From contig NZ_KB904586.1 in the NCBI RefSeq assembly GCF_000380145.1, positions 1 to 64,000 of the forward strand: a DNA stretch of 64,000 nt. The letters run 5' to 3'. This DNA is from Streptococcus thoraltensis DSM 12221 (GTDB lineage Bacteria > Bacillota > Bacilli > Lactobacillales > Streptococcaceae). The notes beneath the pieces were generated by a model. It was given only the letters and a program-made list of their open reading frames with translations. It had not been told where the DNA came from and searched no databases. A program made the translations under genes and the position numbers. This document shows positions 42,768-52,000 of the stretch, one piece after another; position 1 is the stretch's first letter; each line of letters begins with the position of its first letter.

Positions 42768-42773
42768 TGTAAT

Positions 42774-42944
42774 ATGAAAAAATTAACTGTTGAAGAACAA
42801 ATTTCTGTAAATGGTGAAGCAAGTTGGGAATGTTTATAATGTGGTTATCGTAGTGCATGGCATCTTTTTACTTCTACTGCGAGTCAAAGAGCCTACGAAC
42901 ATGAGTCAAGGTATGGTCATTACGGTAAAACCCGTGTAAGATAA
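42774..42944 (+). pseudogene. Bacteriocin-like small peptide gene with in-frame stop
   Basis: Strong promoter and ribosome site precede MKKLTVEEQISVNGEASWECL, then TAA at 42837, then in the same frame CGYRSAWHLFTSTASQRAYE and HESRYGHYGKTRVR, then TAA. The first part looks like a double-glycine-type leader (LTxEExxxVNG; the GG is here GE). The second part is a small Cys/His-containing peptide with C-x-x-C, if the stop was once a Tyr codon, and two His. Without the stop it would encode 56 residues. An attenuator hairpin and an ABC transporter follow, the usual layout of small secreted peptides. It may be a dead bacteriocin, a strain-specific nonsense mutation or a sequencing error; the downstream frame still looks conserved. 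I do not recognise the family. Confidence 0.6.
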
Positions 42945-42988
42945 ATAAGTAACTAGTATTTTTTAGCTAGTTCGTGTAGCTTTTGAGT

Positions 42989-43026
42989 AAAAACTGCTAG
43001 TTTAATCATTTACACTAGCAGTTTTT
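42989..43026 (+). terminator. Attenuator/terminator between peptide gene and ABC genes
   Basis: AAAAACTGCTAG (42989-43000) and CTAGCAGTTTTT (43015-43026) form a perfect 12-bp stem followed by more Ts, only 20 bases before the ABC gene. A weaker AACTAG/CTAGTT hairpin precedes it (about 42951-42972). No separate promoter for the ABC genes is visible, so read-through probably feeds them. Confidence 0.75.
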
Positions 43027-43045
43027 GTTTTTTAGAGGTAATCAA

Positions 43046-43909
43046 ATGTTAAAACTAGAAAATATCGTAAAAAATTATTCTGATAAAAAGGTGATTGACC
43101 ATGTAAGTCTGAAACTTAAAAATGGAGTATATGGACTATTAGGACCAAATGGAGCAGGAAAAACGACATTACTGAATATCATCTGTGGCGTTGTCAAACC
43201 TTCATCAGGTAATCTCTATTTTAATGATAAAAACATACTTTCTAATAGAGGCTTGTTATTAGATCAGATTGGATATTTACCTCAAAATTTTAACTATTAT
43301 CCTAGTTTCACAGCTTTGGAATTTCTCATTTATATGGGACTTCTAAAGGGAATTAAATATAATTTAGAGGAAAAATGCTGGGAGTTGTTAGAATTGGTTG
43401 GATTAACAGTTGAGGCAAATAACAAAATAAAGACCTTTTCTGGAGGAATGAAACAGAGATTGGGAATAGCACAAAGTTTGCTAAATGACCCACATCTACT
43501 GGTTCTAGATGAACCTACTGTCGGTTTAGATCCTAATGAGCGAATTAAATTTAGACATTTGATTAGTTCATTAGGAAATCAAAAAACAGTAATACTATCA
43601 ACTCATATTATAAGTGATGTTGAGTCAATAGCTAATAACATTATCATCTTAAAGGAGGGGAAAATTTTAGAGAATGAAAACATTGCCTACTATCTAAAAC
43701 AACTTGAAGGAAAAGTCTGGGAAGTTAGTGTCGCAACAGACGTTGTTGAAAAATTGCCACAAGATCTCATCATTTCGAATCAGAAAATTGATTCAGATAC
43801 TGTTCATTTAAGAATTATTTCCCCTATCCAACCAGTTAATGGAGCAATATTGGTATCCCCCCATATTGAGGATATCTATCTTAATTATTTTCCTAGTCAG
43901 AAGAGGTAA
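43046..43909 (+). CDS. ABC transporter ATP-binding protein (peptide self-immunity/export type)
   Basis: 287 residues from ATG 43046 (MLKLENIVKNYSD) with AGAGGT upstream. Walker A GPNGAGKTT, signature FSGGMKQRLGIAQSL and Walker B LLVLDEPTVGLDP are clear, with a C-terminal extension of about 75 residues as in multidrug/bacteriocin-immunity ATPases of the CcmA type. It lies 101 bases after the broken peptide gene and three bases before its permease. There is no peptidase C39 domain, so it cannot itself cut a double-glycine leader. Role inferred: immunity to, or export of, a small peptide. Confidence 0.78.
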   Translation: MLKLENIVKNYSDKKVIDHVSLKLKNGVYGLLGPNGAGKTTLLNIICGVVKPSSGNLYFNDKNILSNRGLLLDQIGYLPQNFNYYPSFTALEFLIYMGLLKGIKYNLEEKCWELLELVGLTVEANNKIKTFSGGMKQRLGIAQSLLNDPHLLVLDEPTVGLDPNERIKFRHLISSLGNQKTVILSTHIISDVESIANNIIILKEGKILENENIAYYLKQLEGKVWEVSVATDVVEKLPQDLIISNQKIDSDTVHLRIISPIQPVNGAILVSPHIEDIYLNYFPSQKR

Positions 43910-43912
43910 CTA

Positions 43913-45073
43913 ATGAAAAACTTATATCGCTTTGAGATTAAAAAAATTTGCAATACTCCTATTTTTAAGTTTATTATTCCTATCTTGTTAGTTGTTGTAC
44001 TTGGAATACTTTGGCTAGATTTTGGTAATTCTCAAATGGCCACAGGGACTAAATTTTCAAAAAGAGAGGCTATTCAATACAATCAGAAAATAGCTAAAAA
44101 GTTCGAAGGTCATTTAGATGATGATAAAATCAAACAAGTCTTAAATGATTACCTTCTATTTTATACAGAAAATAAAAAGAGTCCAGAAAAACTTACTAGT
44201 TATCCTATGGATGTATTTTCATATTATATAGCTGACACTATGCTCAGTAATCAAAGCAACTTACCAAGTTTAGTTGCAAAAAATCCTAATATATCAATAG
44301 AGAATGTCCCTATACGACCTCTTTCTAGGCTATATCACGATACCAAACAAGTTAAAAAGTTTAAACTGACAACATATTATTCCTGGTCTGACTTATTTAA
44401 AACGATAACCTCAATTTTTATTCCTATTGCTTTAGTAAGCATAATTGTGATTGCAGGTATTTTTTCTGAAGAAAAGAATCAACGTATCGATGGGCTAATA
44501 CTTACCACAAAATATGGACGCAGTAAGTTAACAATCAATAAAATTGCAGTTTCCTATTCACTCTCTTTTATGATTTTCATCTCCGTTTTTTCAAGTGTTT
44601 TATTGGTTTTTTGGTATTTATATGGATTTTCAGGTTGGGAGGGTAATATTCAAGCCAATTTTTATTTAAAATTTTTCAATTTTCCAATACTGATCACAAA
44701 TCTTCAAGTACTCCTACTTATTTTATTTATTCAACTTTTAAATATTTTAGTCATCACAAGTATGACTTTAGTTCTTTCTACCCTTACATCCTCAGCAAAT
44801 GTAACAATGATTGCTTCAGTAGCAGTGACTATTTTACCAAAAGGATTAGATAAATTGTTACCAAAAGGCACTCTCTTCAGTAAGATCATACAATATTTCC
44901 CAGCAAATAATTTTACATTGAAGAACATTTTTGAGCATATGAGTTTCAATGAATCTTATCTATTTAATCATTTTTGGTCAAATTTAGGTACCCTAGTCCT
45001 TTTATCAATATTGTCTTGTGCTTTCAGTGTTTATTTTGTATATTTTTATCAAAAACGCTCCTATTTGTCATGA
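43913..45073 (+). CDS. ABC transporter permease (ABC-2-like)
   Basis: 386 residues. One N-terminal span (about 17-34) is followed by a hydrophilic extracellular segment (about 35-160), then about five C-terminal spans (about 170-380). This architecture is that of ABC-2-type permeases paired with CcmA-like ATPases in lantibiotic immunity and toxic-peptide export. GAGGT lies before the ATG. No specific family name can be given. Base composition is more AT-rich than the housekeeping genes nearby, in line with an acquired cassette. Confidence 0.72.
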   Translation: MKNLYRFEIKKICNTPIFKFIIPILLVVVLGILWLDFGNSQMATGTKFSKREAIQYNQKIAKKFEGHLDDDKIKQVLNDYLLFYTENKKSPEKLTSYPMDVFSYYIADTMLSNQSNLPSLVAKNPNISIENVPIRPLSRLYHDTKQVKKFKLTTYYSWSDLFKTITSIFIPIALVSIIVIAGIFSEEKNQRIDGLILTTKYGRSKLTINKIAVSYSLSFMIFISVFSSVLLVFWYLYGFSGWEGNIQANFYLKFFNFPILITNLQVLLLILFIQLLNILVITSMTLVLSTLTSSANVTMIASVAVTILPKGLDKLLPKGTLFSKIIQYFPANNFTLKNIFEHMSFNESYLFNHFWSNLGTLVLLSILSCAFSVYFVYFYQKRSYLS

Positions 45074-45143
45074 CTCATTCTATTTTTAAAGTTCTATTAC
45101 TAACACATTTTTGATTTATGCAATGATATAAAAAAGGAATTTT

Positions 45144-45191
45144 ATGATGAAATGGTTTAAAGGTGTTTTGCAACAAGAACAACAATCATAA
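45144..45191 (+). CDS. 15-residue micro-ORF at the end of the ABC cassette
   Basis: AAAAAGGAATTTT precedes ATG-ATG, encoding MMKWFKGVLQQEQQS and then TAA, directly against a strong terminator. The N-terminal half is hydrophobic and basic, the end Gln-rich. It could be a short signalling or leaderless peptide, a truncated remnant of a longer gene, or chance. Ribosome site, position inside the operon and terminator placement are in its favour. Confidence 0.4.
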   Translation: MMKWFKGVLQQEQQS

Positions 45192-45225
45192 AACCAGCAA
45201 TTCAGAAGCCCGAATTGCTGGTTTT
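45190..45225. terminator. Bidirectional terminator
   Basis: AAAACCAGCAATTC (45190-45203) and GAATTGCTGGTTTT (45212-45225) form a perfect 14-bp stem. It closes both the + strand ABC cassette and the long minus-strand operon ending at 45229. Confidence 0.85.
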
Positions 45226-45228
45226 ATA

Positions 45229-46959
45229 TTATTCTTGCGCTGTCTGCATTTGGTAATAAATGCCTTTTTTAGCCATTAATTCTTCATGGTTACCGTGTTC
45301 AACAATATCTCCCTGAACCATCACCAAAATCACATCAGCATTGCGAATGGTTGATAAACGATGGGCGATGATAAAGCTGGTTTTCCCCTCCATCAAACTA
45401 TCAAAAGCATCCTGTACCAGTAATTCTGTTCTTGTATCAATGGACGAGGTTGCTTCGTCTAAAATCAACAATTTAGGATTTTTCAAGAAGACACGAGCAA
45501 TGGTAATCAATTGTCGTTGCCCTTGAGATAAAGAAGCACCGCCATCTGACAGATAAGTATCATAGCCTTTAGGTAGTTGCTTGATAAAGAAATGAGCGTT
45601 AGCGGCTTTAGCTGCAGTAATCACTTCTTCTCTTGAAGCACTCGGATTGCCATAGGCGATATTATCATGAACGGTAGCTGATTTTAACCAGGTTTCTTGA
45701 AGCACCATACCAATCTGATCGCGCAAATTTTGGCGCGTGACTTGAGAGATAGCAATGCCATCAATAGCAATTTCTCCCTTGTCAATATCGTAAAATCGCA
45801 TCAGAAGATTGATAAGAGTCGACTTTCCAGCACCTGTCGGACCAACAACTGCAACCTTACTACCGGCTTCAATCCTTAAATTTAAATCTTTCATTAAGGG
45901 TTTATCTGGTTCATAACCAAAGGCAACATGTTCAAAACTTACTTGGCCAGCAAGATTATCATGGAAGGATTGGTGCTGATTTTCCTCTTGCGCTGGAAGA
46001 TCTAAAATGGTGTAAAGTCTCTCAGCGCAAGCTAAGGCACTTTGTAGTTCTGACATAACCGAGGAAATATCATTAAAAGGTTTGGTGTATTGATTAACAT
46101 AATTCAAAAACGTTACCAATTGCCCAACGGTAAAATTACCATGAATGATACGAAAAGCTCCTACTCCCGTCAGTAAAGCGTAAATAATAGCATTGACAAA
46201 TCGAGTTGTCGGATTGACCGTAGAAGAATAAAAGACAGCCTTTTGAGAAACATTAGCGTAATGATGGTTGAGATTTTTGAAATGTTCAACCATCTGAGGC
46301 TGGGCGTTAAAGACCTGAACTAAAGTCTCTTGGTTAAAAGCTTCTTCTACAAACTGGGTTTGAGCTCCGCGAGCCTTAGTTTGTTCTTGGAAAAAGGTAT
46401 AGCTCTTCTTAGCAATAAAACGAGCCACTAAAAGCGATAACGGCGTCAATACTAAGACGATAAGAACCATCAGTAAATCTAGCTTGGCCATGGTTAAAAT
46501 CGTTACAATAATGGTTAGGATACCAACTAGAAATTGATTGAAAATCATAAGTAAACCATTAGTCAGTTGCTCAGAGTCAGCGGTAACACGACTAACCAAA
46601 TCACCAACACCAAAACGATCTATACTTGCAATCGGTAGCTGATTCAGATGATGATTAACCTTTTCACGCAAGTCAGTGATGTATGAAAAAATCAAACGAT
46701 TGGTCAAAAGGGGATTTATCCATTGAACTACGGCATTTAGGGCAATAACAAAAATCATTTGAACTAAGAGTGGTGGAATGATACTTAGACGATGCGGACT
46801 AATAACCCCATCCACTGCTTGTCCGATAAGAACAGGCAGATAAACGGTTAACCCAACTTGTAGAACTGTACCAAGCAAAATAATGACTAAAAGCCAGCAA
46901 TATTCTAGCATATCTGAGACTAAACGTTGGCGAGTTGTTTGCTGATTTCTTGCTTTCAT
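45229..46959 (-). CDS. Heterodimeric ABC exporter, subunit B (LmrD/EfrB-like)
   Basis: 576 residues: six membrane spans (about 15-310) fused to an ABC ATPase with Walker A GPTGAGKST, signature LSQGQRQLITIAR and Walker B LLILDEATSS with the consensus catalytic Glu. It overlaps the partner half by four bases. In such pairs one half has a degenerate site and the other, as here, a canonical one. Substrates of the type are drugs and lipids; specific cargo is unknown. Confidence 0.85.
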   Translation of the reverse strand: MKARNQQTTRQRLVSDMLEYCWLLVIILLGTVLQVGLTVYLPVLIGQAVDGVISPHRLSIIPPLLVQMIFVIALNAVVQWINPLLTNRLIFSYITDLREKVNHHLNQLPIASIDRFGVGDLVSRVTADSEQLTNGLLMIFNQFLVGILTIIVTILTMAKLDLLMVLIVLVLTPLSLLVARFIAKKSYTFFQEQTKARGAQTQFVEEAFNQETLVQVFNAQPQMVEHFKNLNHHYANVSQKAVFYSSTVNPTTRFVNAIIYALLTGVGAFRIIHGNFTVGQLVTFLNYVNQYTKPFNDISSVMSELQSALACAERLYTILDLPAQEENQHQSFHDNLAGQVSFEHVAFGYEPDKPLMKDLNLRIEAGSKVAVVGPTGAGKSTLINLLMRFYDIDKGEIAIDGIAISQVTRQNLRDQIGMVLQETWLKSATVHDNIAYGNPSASREEVITAAKAANAHFFIKQLPKGYDTYLSDGGASLSQGQRQLITIARVFLKNPKLLILDEATSSIDTRTELLVQDAFDSLMEGKTSFIIAHRLSTIRNADVILVMVQGDIVEHGNHEELMAKKGIYYQMQTAQE

Positions 46960-48695
46960 TTTGCCTCCTGACTTTCTTGAGAATAGTGAATATCGCGATA
47001 AAGTTGGCAGGTTTCAAGTAGTTCTTCATGCTTACCTTGGGCAATTAAGCAACCTTGGTCTAAGACTAAAATCTTATCGGCAGATCTTAAACTTCTTGTC
47101 CTTTGGGAAACCATGATTAATTGACCATTGTTTCTACGTCGCTCTTCATGTAGTGCGGCTAAAAGGCGACTTTCTGTCAGAAAATCTAAAGCTGAACTAG
47201 AATCATCAAGAATGAGAAAAGGTGCTTGTTTAATCAATCCACGTGCAATCGTCAAACGCTGACGCTGACCGCCAGAAAAATTGCCACCGAAGGCTTCAAC
47301 TTCAGCATCTAATTGCCCCTCTTTGTTTTCGACAAATTCACTAGCCTGAGCAATGTCCAAAGCATCTTTTAAATCTTCATCAGCATAATCAATGTCACTA
47401 CCAAGGTTTAAATTACTGCGAATGCTTCCTTCGAAAAGCTGAGCTTTTTGGGGGACAACTGCTGTCCAGTCACGCCATTCTTTTAAATGTTTGGGAGTTT
47501 TTCCATTGTCATAAATCACCAACTGTCCTGACTGTGCTTGATAAAGGTTAGCCAGTAGGTTAACAAGAGTAGATTTCCCAGATCCCGTTCCACCGATAAT
47601 GCCCAAAAATTCTCCTTTTCGAAGAGTAAAGGAAATATTTTCCAAAGATGGTTTGGCAGAGTTGGGATAAATAAAAGTAAGGTTTTCAGCTAAAATAGAC
47701 AAATCTTCTTGCCCTTTTGTTTCCATAGCTTCAAATGGCGCTTCTAAAAGTTCACTGGTTTTATCAAAAACCTCTTGAACCCTTTTGGCACTGATAAAGC
47801 TCTGGTTGAGTGAGGTAACCAATATGGTCATCTTGAGCAATTCTGTTAGAATTTGTAAAAGATAATTGATTAAGGCAACCAGCATCCCCTGTGTCAAAGT
47901 AGAATCATTAATCAAAAGATTCCCTTGCCATAGAACCACGACCAAGGTTAGATTAACGATGATAAAAGTTAAAGGACCAACTAAACTCGACAGGACACTT
48001 GCCGATAATTGGTGGTCTTTGTATCTTATATTTTCATCTTGAAAGGCTTGTGCTTCGCTGTCTGCCCGACCAAAGGCTCGAATAACTCGAACCCCCTCCA
48101 ATTGTTCTCTGGTTAAATCAACCAGATGATCAATGGAATGACGGATTTTCCCATAAATAGGATTCAGTAGGCGACTCATGACAAAAACCACCACAAAAAG
48201 AGCCACAACCATTATCAGAAAAAAAGTCGTTAGCTTTGGGCTGATGGTAAAAGCCATAATAACAGCTCCAAAAACGATAAAGGGTGACCTCAAAAAGAGC
48301 CGAAGAAACTGATTAATTCCTGTTTGCATTTGGTAGGTATCACTAATCATCCGAGTAACCAAGCTAGAGGTTCCAAGTCTATCTCTTCTCTCCTTAGGCA
48401 AACTCATAATCTTTGCAAAAAGATCATCAGACAGTGATTGTGTGTACCCAATAGCTGACTTAGATGAGAAATACTGAGCTGTAATAGCAACTACTATCCC
48501 TACAAGAGCAAGTCCAAATAGCAGAAAAATCATCATAAGCAGATGATTTTCATTGTTTTGTGGGATAATCTGATCGACAATTCGAGCTATAATGATGGGA
48601 ACGAGCAACTCAAAAGAGGCTTCTAATAACTTAAATAGGGGTCCTAAGATTGTCTCTTTAAGATACCTTTTAAAATAATGAAATAATGCTGTCAT
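46956..48695 (-). CDS. Heterodimeric ABC exporter, subunit A (LmrC/EfrA-like)
   Basis: 579 residues with an N-terminal transmembrane domain (about 15-305) and ATPase domain: Walker A GGTGSGKST, signature FSGGQRQRLTIAR and Walker B FLILDDSSSALD. The usual catalytic Glu after Walker B is Asp (LDDSS), the mark of the degenerate half of heterodimeric exporters. Starts 10 bases after the lysozyme-like gene, in the same run of genes. Confidence 0.85.
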   Translation of the reverse strand: MTALFHYFKRYLKETILGPLFKLLEASFELLVPIIIARIVDQIIPQNNENHLLMMIFLLFGLALVGIVVAITAQYFSSKSAIGYTQSLSDDLFAKIMSLPKERRDRLGTSSLVTRMISDTYQMQTGINQFLRLFLRSPFIVFGAVIMAFTISPKLTTFFLIMVVALFVVVFVMSRLLNPIYGKIRHSIDHLVDLTREQLEGVRVIRAFGRADSEAQAFQDENIRYKDHQLSASVLSSLVGPLTFIIVNLTLVVVLWQGNLLINDSTLTQGMLVALINYLLQILTELLKMTILVTSLNQSFISAKRVQEVFDKTSELLEAPFEAMETKGQEDLSILAENLTFIYPNSAKPSLENISFTLRKGEFLGIIGGTGSGKSTLVNLLANLYQAQSGQLVIYDNGKTPKHLKEWRDWTAVVPQKAQLFEGSIRSNLNLGSDIDYADEDLKDALDIAQASEFVENKEGQLDAEVEAFGGNFSGGQRQRLTIARGLIKQAPFLILDDSSSALDFLTESRLLAALHEERRRNNGQLIMVSQRTRSLRSADKILVLDQGCLIAQGKHEELLETCQLYRDIHYSQESQEAK

Positions 48696-48705
48696 AGCAC
48701 CCTTT

Positions 48706-49311
48706 CTAGAATTTACTCATAACTTTAATCAAGAACAAGTTAAACTGAACCTGTTTAGCGTAATAGATGTTGCCACCGTCTCGGTACAATTTACCGCCAC
48801 CATAGAAAAGGGCAACCGGATTATAATAGCGATAAGTATCACCTGACTCATTTCCAAGACTTGGAGCTACTACCGCTTTAGAATAGTCTTTGGCTAAATC
48901 AATAGTATTTTCCCCTCCATGTTTAGCAACATAATTAATATAGGAATTTCCGAAATTATAAGCCTGCACAGCTGTCCAGGCATCCGTGTCATAATCATAG
49001 GCTTTCTCTAAATTATCTGACAAGACAGTGATACCTTGCCTGACACTCTCTCGGCTATCTGTAATAGAATTAGCAACCCCCGTTGAGCTTTCACTCGATT
49101 GCATCAAATCAGCTTCTTGTCCTTTCGTTTCGGTATAAATCATGGCTAAAATCAAATCCTCATTAGTTGTTGAATCATTTTCAGCCAAAATCTCCTCAAT
49201 CATTGGACGATAGGAAAGGACGTTAGAGACATCTCGGTGTATTTTGAAAAGTTGAAAAGAAAGAACGACAGCTACAACGATTACTATCGCTCTCTTAATA
49301 AATTTAAACAT
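48706..49311 (-). CDS. Lysozyme-like wall-associated protein (Pmp23-like)
   Basis: 201 residues with an N-terminal membrane anchor (about 7-23) and an extracellular lysozyme-like domain: AMIYTETKGQEADLMQSSES carries the candidate catalytic Glu, and AVQAYNFGNSYINYVAKHGG matches the pneumococcal Pmp23 and Tn916 Orf14 N-terminal type. Probably a peptidoglycan hydrolase affecting division. Its start overlaps the stop of the nucleoid-associated protein gene by one base. Confidence 0.78.
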   Translation of the reverse strand: MFKFIKRAIVIVVAVVLSFQLFKIHRDVSNVLSYRPMIEEILAENDSTTNEDLILAMIYTETKGQEADLMQSSESSTGVANSITDSRESVRQGITVLSDNLEKAYDYDTDAWTAVQAYNFGNSYINYVAKHGGENTIDLAKDYSKAVVAPSLGNESGDTYRYYNPVALFYGGGKLYRDGGNIYYAKQVQFNLFLIKVMSKF

Positions 49312-50285
49312 TATTTATTGGTAATATCCTGAATATTTTTGATTAAGATTGAGTATGTACCATCTGGATTTTGGATGAATTCAACCGATTCAGCATCCTG
49401 ATAAACATTATTTGGTACTAAAAGTTCAATACCATTGGATAAGGATAGTTTTTGGGTTTCCAATTTTTTCGACTGACGGCTATGGTCAATATCCGCCACG
49501 GAAATCGGTTCTGGCACCGTCTCTTTTAATTGATCGACAAAAGTTAAACGAGCCGTCAAATTATCATCAAAAAGCTCGTCTGCTAATTTTTCAGGCGATA
49601 ACTGCTGCTCTTCCTCAATATTCTTATGAATAGCTGCCTTCATTTTTGATTGAAATTGGAAATCGTCCTTATTAAACTGTTCTGCAACCTTTTGAGCTGT
49701 ATTTTCCATCATTTTGATGGATTTTTTAACCGACTGCTCGGGTTCAACTTGAAGAAGATTTTCTGAGAAATAATTGGCAAACGAGCCATTGTGCTTGATT
49801 CGCTTTTCAATCAGATAATAACGATTACTTTCTTGATTGATAATCAGCGCTTCGTCAGGAGTCTGAGCAGCACTTGGTAAGTTATTTTGTGTCAAAGAAA
49901 TCGGAGTATCACCATCAGCTAGGTGTGCCAAATTCTCACGGAGAACGATTCTTAAGAAAGCAAAGTGGGTTTGACCATCTTTATCGAACTCAATAAAAAC
50001 AAGGTCGTTAGTCTTTTGATCTTCAGAAATGACAAATTCTTCTTTCCAAAGCTGTGCAATTTTGATGGATGATTCTAATAAATCATCGTTCAGATTGTTT
50101 AAAAAAGGATGGTCTTCAGTAAATTGTCCACGTTTAGCATCATCTGAGAAAACTTTAGAAATTTTCTTACGAAAATACTCGTCTAGACGCGGTGTAAATT
50201 GAATGGGAGCTTGCGCCAAAACCAATTCGGTATCATTTGGACTAAATTGGTGGATGACTAATTGTTTTAAATATAAATCCAGCAT
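49311..50285 (-). CDS. Nucleoid-associated protein (YejK/NdpA-like)
   Basis: 324 residues starting MLDLYLKQLVIHQFSPNDTEL, like the 37-kDa nucleoid-associated protein family. Conserved in the streptococcal glyA neighbourhood between glyA and the Pmp23-like gene. DNA binding is known only for E. coli NdpA; the function here is inferred. Five bases after glyA, so co-transcribed. Confidence 0.75.
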   Translation of the reverse strand: MLDLYLKQLVIHQFSPNDTELVLAQAPIQFTPRLDEYFRKKISKVFSDDAKRGQFTEDHPFLNNLNDDLLESSIKIAQLWKEEFVISEDQKTNDLVFIEFDKDGQTHFAFLRIVLRENLAHLADGDTPISLTQNNLPSAAQTPDEALIINQESNRYYLIEKRIKHNGSFANYFSENLLQVEPEQSVKKSIKMMENTAQKVAEQFNKDDFQFQSKMKAAIHKNIEEEQQLSPEKLADELFDDNLTARLTFVDQLKETVPEPISVADIDHSRQSKKLETQKLSLSNGIELLVPNNVYQDAESVEFIQNPDGTYSILIKNIQDITNK

Positions 50286-50290
50286 GACTT

Positions 50291-51547
50291 TTAGTTCTCA
50301 TAAAGCGGAAAGGCATCTGTCAATGCTTTCACGTCACTTCTAACCTCATCTAAAACAGTCTTATTATCAGTATTTTTCAGGGTTTTGATAATCAATTTAG
50401 CAATAGTCCTTGCCTCATCTTCCTTCATGCCACGACTGGTAATGGCAGGACTTCCAATACGGATACCAGATGTTTTAAATGGGGATAACTGTTCATTGGG
50501 AATAGCGTTTTTGTTAAGGGTAATATTGACTTCGTCCAATATATTTTGTGCTACTTTACCATTTTCAACAACTTTTGTCACATCAACTAAGAAGAGATGG
50601 TTATCTGTGCCACCTGAAATGACACGAAACTCAGCATCTTCTTGGAAAACAGCAACCATAGCTTTAGCGTTGGCAATGACCTGTTGGCTATAGTCTTTGA
50701 AAGCTGGATCAAGGGCTTCTTTAAAAGCAACTGCTTTAGCAGCAATAACATGCTCTAAAGGTCCCCCTTGAAGTCCAGGAAAGACGGCTGAATTGATTTT
50801 CTTAGCAAGAGCTTCATCATTAGTCAAAACCAAGCCACCACGTGGTCCACGAAGTGTTTTATGGGTCGTTGAGGTTACGACATCAGCATAAGCCACAGGA
50901 TTATCGTGAAGTCCACTTGCCACTAAACCAGCGATATGCGCCATATCAACCATGAGCTTGGCACCAACTTGATCAGCAATCTCACGAAATTTCTTAAAGT
51001 TAATGGCTTTTGAATAAGCCGATGCGCCTGCTACGATTAACTGAGGATTGACCGCTTTTGCCTTTTCTAAAATGGCTTCATAATCAAGCTCTTCTGTATC
51101 TGGGTTTAGTCCATAGGCCTCGAAGTGATAAGTCTTACCAGAGAAGTTAACTGGAGAGCCGTGTGTTAAGTGACCACCAGATGACAAATCCATCCCTAAA
51201 ACTGTATCACCCGATTCAATTAAAGCCATATATGCAGCTGCATTTGCCTGACTTCCAGAATGTGGTTGAACGTTGGCAAACTTAGCACCAAATAACTCTT
51301 TAGCACGTTCAATGGCTAACTTCTCGACCACATCAACTGCCTGTGTACCACCATAATAGCGATTTCCTGGATACCCCTCGGCGTATTTGTTAGTCAATAG
51401 CGACCCCTGCGCAGCCATAACAGCTTTTGAAACCACATTTTCAGAAGCAATTAATTCAATGTTATTTTGCTGACGGTCAGCCTCATCTTGCATAGCCTGC
51501 CATAACTCAGCATCGTATGCTTTAAAATCTTTTTGATCAAAAATCAT
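50291..51547 (-). CDS. glyA: Serine hydroxymethyltransferase
   Basis: PLP enzyme converting serine and THF to glycine and methylene-THF, the main source of one-carbon units. 418 residues, normal length. The PLP lysine lies in [16 protein letters not shown], and [12 protein letters not shown] and [13 protein letters not shown] are characteristic. TGAGG lies before the ATG. Part of the long tdk-to-ABC gene run. Confidence 0.97.
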   Translation of the reverse strand: MIFDQKDFKAYDAELWQAMQDEADRQQNNIELIASENVVSKAVMAAQGSLLTNKYAEGYPGNRYYGGTQAVDVVEKLAIERAKELFGAKFANVQPHSGSQANAAAYMALIESGDTVLGMDLSSGGHLTHGSPVNFSGKTYHFEAYGLNPDTEELDYEAILEKAKAVNPQLIVAGASAYSKAINFKKFREIADQVGAKLMVDMAHIAGLVASGLHDNPVAYADVVTSTTHKTLRGPRGGLVLTNDEALAKKINSAVFPGLQGGPLEHVIAAKAVAFKEALDPAFKDYSQQVIANAKAMVAVFQEDAEFRVISGGTDNHLFLVDVTKVVENGKVAQNILDEVNITLNKNAIPNEQLSPFKTSGIRIGSPAITSRGMKEDEARTIAKLIIKTLKNTDNKTVLDEVRSDVKALTDAFPLYEN

Positions 51548-51556
51548 ATTATTACC

Positions 51557-51988
51557 TCATAATTCTTTGATAAAGCGTAATTGGGTCTTATCACCGTTAT
51601 AGTTCATTTTACGGTAAAAAGCATGCGCTTCTTCCCGATGACTAGCAGAATTCAAGCGGATAAAGGAAAATCCTTGTTCTTTAGCTTGTTTTTCTAATGC
51701 CAATATTAACGCTTTGCCGATTCCCTGTCCTTGACAATCAGGCAAGACTGATAGTGCTAGGATATTTAGTCCACTTTCTGAATACAAACTTTCGTATACT
51801 TCAGCATGTATGTAACCAACAATTTGATGCGACAAATCATCCTCAAATCCAATCAAAAGATGTTCAGGACTCTTTGACATTTTTTTAAATTGCCTTTGTG
51901 TCAATTCTAATGTCACAGGATAGCCCAATGATATAGCATTAATCTCACGAATTGCTGGCATATCTGCCATAGTTAAAGAGCGAAGCAT
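51557..51988 (-). CDS. GNAT family acetyltransferase
   Basis: 143 residues of GNAT fold; the acetyl-CoA loop LPDCQGQGIGKALI and the ending AHAFYRKMNYNGDKTQLRF are clear. It lies between sua5 and glyA, nine bases before glyA, with a AAGGAGG ribosome site. RimI-like, but the substrate is unknown. Confidence 0.8.
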   Translation of the reverse strand: MLRSLTMADMPAIREINAISLGYPVTLELTQRQFKKMSKSPEHLLIGFEDDLSHQIVGYIHAEVYESLYSESGLNILALSVLPDCQGQGIGKALILALEKQAKEQGFSFIRLNSASHREEAHAFYRKMNYNGDKTQLRFIKEL

Positions 51989-52000
51989 AAAATCCTCCTT

